In this document: piece by piece, positions 59,335-64,000 of the stretch | Layout: each line of letters starts with the position of its first letter | Position numbering within the stretch: position 1 is the stretch's first letter | Assembly: GCF_018873765.1 (NCBI RefSeq) | Contig: NC_057921.1 | Coordinates: 24,587,784 to 24,651,783, forward strand | Source: Telopea speciosissima | Taxonomy: Eukaryota; Streptophyta; Magnoliopsida; Proteales; Proteaceae | Direction: 5' to 3' | Length of the DNA: 64,000 bases | Translations under genes and position numbers: made by a program | Notes under the pieces: model-generated | What the model saw: only the letters and a program-made list of their open reading frames with translations | Told to the model about the DNA's origin: nothing | Database searches by the model: none

Positions 59335-60861
59335 GATTACTTCACTTTAGCCAAGTCTTTTATTGACCGTTTCGATGATGTTTCTGTTAAACATATTCCT
59401 CGGTTAGGAAATGACATGGCCAATAGTTTGACTCAAGCAGCATCAAGAATTTTTTTCTCCTAAGGATATGTTATAGAGGATCGTCAAGGTAAGACGTAGG
59501 TTGTGTTCTTCGGTCAAACAAGAAGGATTGTTGGATGTCAATTATTCCAATGAAGTACAACCAGATTAGAGGACTCCAATAATTTCATTTTTAAAGAATC
59601 CAAGTATCAAGACTGATCAAAAACCAAGATATAGAGCTTTTGAATTATGTTTTGTTGGGAGAAGAATTATACAAGAAAGGGTATGATGGCCTTTTGCTAA
59701 GACATGTTGGTCTAAACGAGTCAATGTTGGTCATGGCTGAGACCCATGAAGGTATCCTTCGGGCACATCAGGCTGGACAAAAAATGAGATGGTTGATTAG
59801 ATGACATGGTTTCTATTGGCCAACGGTCTTGGAAGATTGTATTAGATATGCCAAGGGATTCCAAGCTTGCCAAAGACATGGTCCAGTGCAATGCGTACCG
59901 GTCATGCAGTTTAATCCAGTCATAAAGTCGAGGCCATTCAGAGGATGGGGCCATGAATTTAATTGGAAAAATCACCCCACCTACTACTAAAGAGCATTGC
60001 TTTTTCATAGTGGCAAGAAATTATTTTACTAAGTGGGTAGAGGTTGTTCCAATGAAATCGGTTAGTCACGCCGATATCATTCAGTTTTTAAAACAACATA
60101 TTATTCGTCGCTTTGGTCTTCTAGAAACCATTACTTATGATAATGGTAGTGTTTTCTCAGGAGGAGATGTTGATCGGTTTGCTTCTGAATATGGAATACC
60201 GATCACCTTTTCAACATCGTATTACGCACAAGGGAATGGTCAGGCAGAATCCAGTAATAAAGTTTTGAAAGCAATTTTGGCTGAAGTCATAGATGATAAC
60301 CCTAGAAGTTGGGTAGAAATGTTGTCTAGAGTATTATGGGCCTTTAGAACATCACAACGGTCAACTACTGGTATTACCCCTTATGCCTTGACTTTTGGGC
60401 ATGATGTCGTTCTGCCTATGGAGGTCATTATTCAGTTGGCAAGGGTAGCCCGACAACACGACCTAACTCCTCAGAGATACGCAAAAGCCATGCTTTCGGA
60501 GTTAGAAGATATGGATGAAAAACGTTTACAAGCTTTAGACCATTTACATGTGCAAAAGCTAACGATTGCAAGGGCCTATAACAAAAAGGTAAGGCCGAAA
60601 ACATTTCAAGAAGGGGATTTGGTTTTCAAAACTATTCTGCCTTTTTGGTAGTAAAGACAGGTCATATGGTAAGTGGTCACCACTTGGGAAGGAACATTTG
60701 TTGTTCACCAATCTTTGGCAGGAGGAGTTTATAGGTTGAAAAGCCTAGACGGTTGTATTCATTTAAGACCGATTAATGGTAAATTTCTAAAGAATTACCA
60801 TCCAACTAAGTGGGAATGTATAGCAAGGGGAGAGGCAGTTTCAACTGAAACAAAAGCTTAA
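59335..60861 (+). pseudogene. Tat gypsy integrase
   Basis: The zinc-binding segment is readable with stops: HVGLNESM, ETHEGILRAHQAGQKMRW, HGFYWPTVLEDCIRYAKGFQ (about 59700-59890). An extra G near 59945 shifts the frame into MNLIGKITPP. The core is then open to 60651: NYFTKWVEVVPMKS, ITYDNGSVFSGG, YAQGNGQAESSNK, FGHDVVLPMEV. The first catalytic Asp (expected DYFTKW) reads Asn; the second Asp and the Glu are present. The C-terminal part, WEGTFVVHQSLAGGVYRLKS, ends at 60861. Confidence 0.88.
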
Positions 60862-61306
60862 AACATGGACCATTCCTTGGCTAAACAAAATTTAAACTGG
60901 CCAAACAAAATGATAGGACGAGGAGAATAATTTGTTTTTTCAAAAAAAAAAAAGGGTAATTTACACATACCATCCCTGAGGTTTAACGAAAGTATTATTT
61001 TACCCCCAGTTTTGGATAATTTTGCGTACCCCTGAGGTTTACAAATTTTAATAAATACACTAATTCCGTCGGTTAATGACTAACAGTGTTAATATTAAGT
61101 GAAAAATTGACCAAATTGCCCTCATCTTTCCCAAATCTGAAAACTCAGCTTCCCAATTCTGTATTTTCTTTCTTTAATCCCTAACCCTTCTTTTTTCTTC
61201 TTCCGTTCTGATTAAGTTTCTGCACCAATCCAATAACCAAAGAGGTACACAGAGAGAGAAGAACAAGCTACTACATGAAGAACTCGGATTGCAAAAACGT
61301 ATAATA

Positions 61307-61843
61307 TTAAGCAGTTTCATGATCAAAGTCTTCGAAATCCCACAACCCATCAGGAAAATCAAACAAGGAGATCGTTGTTCCATCTTCACCATTATTACTG
61401 CCACCAGAGTATACTCCTCCACTGATGTCTTCGTCTTCATACTTTGTCTGCAATCTGATCTGTGTCTTTGGAATTCCAAGTTCGTCATTTGATGCTTCAA
61501 GAAGATGTCTTATAATAGTACTCCCCTTCTGTTCTCCCTCCTCCTTGAAGGACCTGGTGTCAATATTGGCAATACTGGTGGTTGGGGGATCGATAGAAAC
61601 GGTTTCTGAGGGAGTAGCAGTAGTTTCGGGTAAAGAAGATAAAGAGTGAGGTTCTGAGGGGGAGAGTTTTTGCTGGAGGGTTGTCATAAGAGAAGACAGA
61701 TCATCCTGGTGAGGCTCCTCTTCCTCATCTTCCAGAATAGACAATAAGTCATGGTATGGTCTATGGCGCTTTGTTTCCTCAATTTCCTCTTCCTCCTCTG
61801 TTTCTTCTCTCAGGCGTTTCAATGGTGTTTCAGTTTCTGCCAT
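61307..61843 (-). CDS. captured plant nuclear-type acidic protein, intact 178-codon ORF
   Basis: I chose ATG at 61843 because an upstream in-frame ATG (62056) lies upstream of the TATA box. The protein starts MAETETPLKRLREETEEEEE, has a basic cluster KRHRP, HDLLSILEDEEEEP, LSSLMTTLQQKLSP, a Ser/Thr/Pro-rich middle, IIRHLLEASNDELGIP, and an acidic-aromatic end LFDFPDGLWDFEDFDHETA. From memory, a small plant-specific family has the same order with HLLEASDDELGIP and a C-terminal LWELEDE block that continues further; here the end appears cut and replaced. Function is unknown; a nuclear role is inferred from composition. No stop interrupts it. Confidence 0.6.
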   Translation of the reverse strand: MAETETPLKRLREETEEEEEIEETKRHRPYHDLLSILEDEEEEPHQDDLSSLMTTLQQKLSPSEPHSLSSLPETTATPSETVSIDPPTTSIANIDTRSFKEEGEQKGSTIIRHLLEASNDELGIPKTQIRLQTKYEDEDISGGVYSGGSNNGEDGTTISLFDFPDGLWDFEDFDHETA

Positions 61844-62021
61844 TACAGATACCAGAGGCAGAGGCAGATAGGGAGAGATAGAGGGTGGAAAAAAAAGTAC
61901 TGGATGGATTAAAAAGGAAAGGGATGAGGGAAGGTGTGAGATGAGTGTTTGTTCTGTATGGAATATGAAGTGGGAGAAGGAACTGCAGGAATGATGTTGA
62001 AAGAAAACGGGTGATAAAGGG

Positions 62022-62031
62022 TTATATATAG
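62022..62031 (-). promoter_or_regulatory. TATA box of captured gene in Pack-MULE 2
   Basis: On the minus strand CAACTATATATAACCC lies about 180 bp before the chosen ATG, leaving a pyrimidine-rich leader of about 150 bp. This suggests the capture included a promoter and 5' leader. Confidence 0.5.
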
Positions 62032-62459
62032 TTGTGAAAGTAGAGATGCTGGTCAAAACCAGAATAAATAAATAAGAGAGGGGGGGGGGGGGGTGGAATT
62101 AAGAAAAGGATTAATAATTAAAAAGAAAAGAACTTGGAGATTTTTTTAAGTCTAATGGAGACAAGTTTTGCGTTTTGGTGGTGAGACCTAAAACCAGCTG
62201 ACACCTTCAAGAGAGAGAGAGAGATTAGAAGAGGGTTTCAGATTTGGGGAAGATGAGGGCAATTTGGTCAATTTTTCTCTTAATTTTAACACTGTTAGTC
62301 ATGAACTGATGGAATGGATGTATTTGTTAACGTTTGTAAACCTCAGGGGGGTACGCAGAATTATCCAAAACTGGGGGGTAAAATTATACTTTCGTTAAAC
62401 CTCAGGGGTGGTATGTGTAAATTACCCAAAAAAAAAAAAATAGAAATTCTAGAAATGAA

Positions 62460-62898
62460 GCCAAGCCTCTTATAGGTTGTTCTCCACTCTAGCCAGAATC
62501 TTTTGCTGCTTTGTGGTGTTGAGGAATTAGAACCTTTTCAAGGTTGATTGATTCCTTCAACGCGATGTTCAGTTTTCGACCTTCAATGGCTAGATTCTTG
62601 CCTTTAAAGCGCTTGGCTACAAGGTCAGCATTGGTAGTTTCCTTTTCATTTTGGAGACACTTCATCTCTTCTTCTAGTTTCTATTCTTTCCCTTACAGGA
62701 TGTTCTCTTCAGCTTTGATTCTCTTGAGTTTCAAGTGGATATCAGCAATGCTCTTGGCCGGATCAACCTTGTGTTTAGTTACCTTTTTTGCATCTAAGAT
62801 GGCTTCTAGAGCATGTGACAAATCCTTCTCAACTAGACTAAGCATACCTTTGAAGGTGTTGAAGAAATCTGCTCGGGTTGGAGGATTGGCTGGGTCGG
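62460..62898 (-). pseudogene. coiled-coil ORF remnant antisense to the Tat element
   Basis: Minus-strand reading gives PANPPTRADFFNTFKGMLSL, VEKDLSHALEAILDAKKVTK, DIHLKLKRIKAEENIL, then after two stops EEEMKCLQNEKETTNADLVA and LAIEGRKLNIALKES: charged, heptad-rich sequence like the C-terminal coiled coil of transposon-associated antisense ORFs. It is cut at the right by the LTR at 62899 and ends near Pack-MULE 2 at the left. The family was not identified. Confidence 0.45.
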
Positions 62899-64000
62899 TG
62901 TCACACCCCAAACTACCCCCTGGGAGGATTAGGTAGGTGACCCGAATTGTATGTCAGCAATCCGCCAAATCCCACGGATCTAGAAGCAGTTAATCCATTC
63001 ACAGACATACACATCCACCATAATACATCCTGTAATACTCAGAGTGCTGTGGAAAGCTATAATTACATTAAAACATTTAAAAAGTGTAGCAGTATAGGAA
63101 ATGAAAATATATACAATACTGTGTTTGTTCATTCCCTCACTCACACCCACAAGGAAAACAGTAATACCTAACTCTACCATAATCAAAAGAAATAAATATA
63201 GCGCAGGGTAACCCGAGCCCCAAAAAGAAGCAAGAAGCTAAAAAGTAAAACGGAGAAAACTCTGACAAAAACAAAAGGAGTCCCCAAGACAAAAAGAGTC
63301 AGCAGCAACACCCTTCAAGGGTCATCCTCAGCTATCACCGAGAACACACATACCAATGGTATGACCTCCATCCGGGTCCACACCAATATAGTCATAACCA
63401 CCATGGCTCTCCTCCGGGTAATAAGTCTCCCTGCCACAGTGACATCCACCTGTAGGATCATCTAACAGAAAAACATATATAACAGAGTGTGAGCTCCAAC
63501 GAGCCCGTGAATGAAATACTTCACCATGCATGCACATTCAATCACAACCATATGAGTCCTACATGAGGTGCAGTTCATTTTATTTAATTAGCCACCAAAC
63601 ATCACAACTAAGGCAGGTTAGTGCTACTACAATCCCCAATACATGTATCCCTAGTGCAGGCTGTTAACCCCTTCCCGCGATACACCCGTTGAGTTGTCGG
63701 AGAGGACCAGTCAGCTCCCACAGCTGTCACCAAGGTCAGCCCGACCAGCCCTCTGTAATTAACCTGTGAGGCATCCATCCTTTTCATTTCCTTTCTGTTC
63801 ACTTGTTTATAGCCCATAATCACCTTTTTGGTGCAATAACATTTCTTTCTTTTCTTTTCTTTTCTTTTTCTTTTTCTTTTCTTTTCTCATTCATATGGTC
63901 ACTCCCATAGGCATCCAACACCTTAACCCCTGTTGCCAAGGGTGCGTAGCACGGGTGATGAAACTCTAGCCCAATATGTCTATATGGGATCGTATGAGTC
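62899..64000 (-). repeat. chromovirus-like LTR on minus strand, runs out of window
   Basis: On the plus strand it begins TGTCACACCCC at 62899, the complement of the GGGGTGTGACA end seen in the LTR at 32548. On the minus strand, the part near 63960-63900 (TACGCACCCTTGGCAACAGG, GGTTAAGGTGTTGGATGCC) is homologous to about 31740-31780 of the inner LTR. It is therefore the 3' portion of a related LTR oriented leftwards. No PBS complement precedes 62899, so this is a 3' LTR or a solo LTR. The element continues beyond the window. Confidence 0.7.
63840..63888. repeat. TTTCT/TTTTC microsatellite
   Basis: Pure pyrimidine run of TTTCT and TTTTC units inside the right-hand LTR. Confidence 0.85.

Larger units (their letters stand above)
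53600..60953 (+). mobile_element. Ty3/gypsy Tat-lineage retrotransposon, decayed
   Basis: A plus-strand leader (53600-53998, with TTGGCATACCTGGTGGGACA, a Tat-like leader phrase) precedes gag, protease, RT, a truncated RNase H, an archaeal-type second RNase H, and integrase. The second RNase H is the mark of the Tat lineage. No intact LTR was found: the LINE ends on its left at 53571 and Pack-MULE 2 interrupts the right at 60954. The antisense ORF at 62460-62898 probably belongs to the same element. Numerous stops and single-base frameshifts are present. Confidence 0.85.
60954..62427. mobile_element. Pack-MULE 2 (Mutator-like, captured intact gene)
   Basis: The termini GGGTAATTTACACATACC (left, 60954) and its complement ending at 62427 begin inverted repeats of about 185 bp (60954-61140, 62240-62427), the same family as Pack-MULE 1. 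Both flanks are A runs, so a 9-bp poly-A duplication is compatible but not provable. No transposase is present. The interior holds a complete minus-strand gene with TATA box and start codon, which fits a Pack-MULE. It sits just after a Tat integrase gene. Confidence 0.8.

Noticed and set aside
61844-62056. N-terminal extension of the captured gene to the upstream ATG at 62056
   Set aside because: The extension overlaps the TATA box and leader, and its sequence is low-complexity Ser/Phe/Pro, typical of a translated pyrimidine-rich leader.
62899-62909. LTR start of a plus-strand element at TGTCACACCCC
   Set aside because: Homology further right matches the inner LTR only on the minus strand, so this is the 3' end of a leftward-oriented LTR.

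Overview
The window looks like a transposon-dense, AT-rich stretch of a flowering-plant nuclear genome. The evidence is intron-bearing plant-type genes, plant lineages of Ty1/copia, Ty3/gypsy (Tat-like and chromovirus-like LTRs), LINE, CACTA, hAT and Mutator-like elements, and one ordinary plant gene, a tetraspanin. I could not place the species. I see no bacterial, organellar or CRISPR content.

Layout, left to right. 1-5051: a minus-strand Ty1/copia element whose left LTR leaves the window; its polyprotein frame is uninterrupted and its LTRs are identical over the shared 205 bp. 5052-7150: non-coding with a few exon-like scraps. 7150-7422: orphan right end of a CACTA transposon. 7467-9377 and 10126-11474: two decayed, intron-containing plus-strand genes, plant-mobile-domain-like and DUF7745-like. 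11519-12864: Pack-MULE 1. 13030-13932: minus-strand Tat-like integrase fragment, cut by a 147-base C run (13933-14079). 14080-18060: nothing recognisable. 18060-18598: a second orphan CACTA end. 18602-20750: LTR remnant ending at a Tat-type primer-binding-site sequence. 20833-22376: solo LTR with a perfect 5-bp target duplication. 22382-24529: non-coding repeats. 24530-24880: 5'-truncated LINE. 24881-27864, resuming at 41650-42171: the 3' non-coding part, polypurine tract and LTR of a Tat-type element. That LTR is split by a solo LTR (27865-29826 plus 40775-41644), which is itself split by a complete 10.9-kb non-autonomous element (29827-40769) carrying a spliced antisense gene. 42791-44098: the tetraspanin gene. 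45870-53571: an old LINE with an hAT element (47439-48961) in ORF1. About 53600-60861: a decayed plus-strand Tat gypsy element. 60954-62427: Pack-MULE 2, carrying an intact 178-codon captured gene. 62460-62898: antisense coiled-coil ORF remnant. 62899-64000: minus-strand chromovirus-like LTR leaving the window.

Most of the sequence is layered insertions, so the order of events can be read from target duplications. The only convincing resident gene is the tetraspanin. The copia polyprotein and the Pack-MULE 2 gene are the other frames that look translatable. Recurrent themes are genes lying antisense to the pol strand of gypsy-type elements, same-family Pack-MULEs beside two such genes, and clusters of short, family-specific, hairpin-forming words in LTRs and upstream of the antisense genes.
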